From a virus, in IMG/VR virus record IMGVR_UViG_3300021197_001694, positions 1 to 22,197 of that record: DNA of 22,197 bases, one strand, 5' to 3'. A model generated the notes under the pieces. It saw only the letters and a list, made by a program, of their open reading frames with translations. It searched no databases and was not told where the DNA came from. Below are positions 22,047 to 22,197 of this stretch, one piece after another. Made by a program: the position numbers and the translations under genes. Position 1 is the stretch's first letter; each line of letters opens with the position of its first letter.

Positions 22047-22197
22047 ATGACAACTACTACAACGAACCGTCTTGAGACGCTGATTACGCTTCTTGAAGAG
22101 ACTCGCGATGATCACGATAAGTTCTTTGGCACTGGAAACAATGCCGCCGGAACCCGTGTACGCAAGGCTATGCAGGAAGTTAAGACGCTCGCTCAAG
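22047..22197 (+). CDS. Histone H1-like (Hc1-type) DNA-binding protein, N-terminal part
   Basis: Fifty codons are visible, open to the window end. The ATG at 22047 has AAAGGAAGAG upstream. After a short Thr-rich start, RLETLITLLEETRDDHDKFF leads into GTGNNAAGTRVRKAMQEVKT, which closely resembles the core GNKAA-x-RVR-K of Hc1 histone H1-like proteins of Bacteroidota and Chlamydia. These are small proteins with a helical N-terminus and a Lys-rich tail that condense DNA. The basic tail would lie beyond the window. Placed after the single-strand DNA-binding gene, it may package or protect phage DNA, or act on the host nucleoid. Identification rests on the motif only. Confidence 0.7.
   Translation, partial: MTTTTTNRLETLITLLEETRDDHDKFFGTGNNAAGTRVRKAMQEVKTLAQ

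Overview
The window is a contiguous piece of a tailed-phage genome with a contractile-tail (myovirus) virion of the broad T4-like type. All 17 protein genes lie on the + strand, tightly packed with many short gaps or start/stop overlaps. Scaffold, major capsid, sheath, tube, a gp26-like zinc protein, a gp53-like LysM wedge protein and a gp32-like single-strand DNA-binding protein are recognisable. They are divergent, and the gene order differs from T4. No tRNA, integrase, transposase or CRISPR array was seen. The host cannot be named: Shine-Dalgarno sites are common and three sigma70-like promoters are visible, while the partial last gene resembles Hc1-type histone H1-like proteins known mainly from Bacteroidota and Chlamydia. 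Moderate GC and this gene mix would suit an aquatic or marine phage, but that is inference.

Layout. 1-650: 3' end of a fibre-like structural gene, then a strong terminator. 814-3665: prohead core scaffold (gp22-like) and major capsid protein (gp23-like), closed by a 14-bp perfect terminator hairpin. 3759-5976: two neck or head-tail connector genes (gp13-like and gp14/gp15-like). 6038-9484: an unusually long tail sheath (936 aa) and the tail tube. 9499-10513: a gp26-like gene whose 3' end carries a T7 run, followed by a 60-codon open frame with no ordinary start, which looks like a programmed frameshift product. 10562-12763: a small unknown gene and the tape measure protein. 12778-18807: baseplate genes (a tube-initiator or cap candidate, a gp53-like LysM protein, a 1169-aa hub-like protein and a 447-aa unknown). 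18817-22197: a replication and DNA-metabolism block with an exonuclease-less family A DNA polymerase, a MazG-like pyrophosphohydrolase, a divergent tubulin/FtsZ-like protein, the gp32-like protein and the start of a histone H1-like gene.

Regulation. Two signal classes are visible. An ACTATTTA element, sometimes doubled, lies 23-33 nt before the start codons of virion genes and is a candidate late promoter. In the replication block there are three near-consensus sigma70-like promoters, all with an extended -10 (TGG before TANNNT). They sit inside upstream coding sequence before the polymerase gene and the single-strand DNA-binding gene. This suggests early or middle expression of replication genes that physically follow the late operon. 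The most noteworthy items are the frameshift cassette between tail tube and tape measure, the degenerate FtsZ-like protein, the compact PolA paired with a T4-like virion, and the two-class promoter layout.
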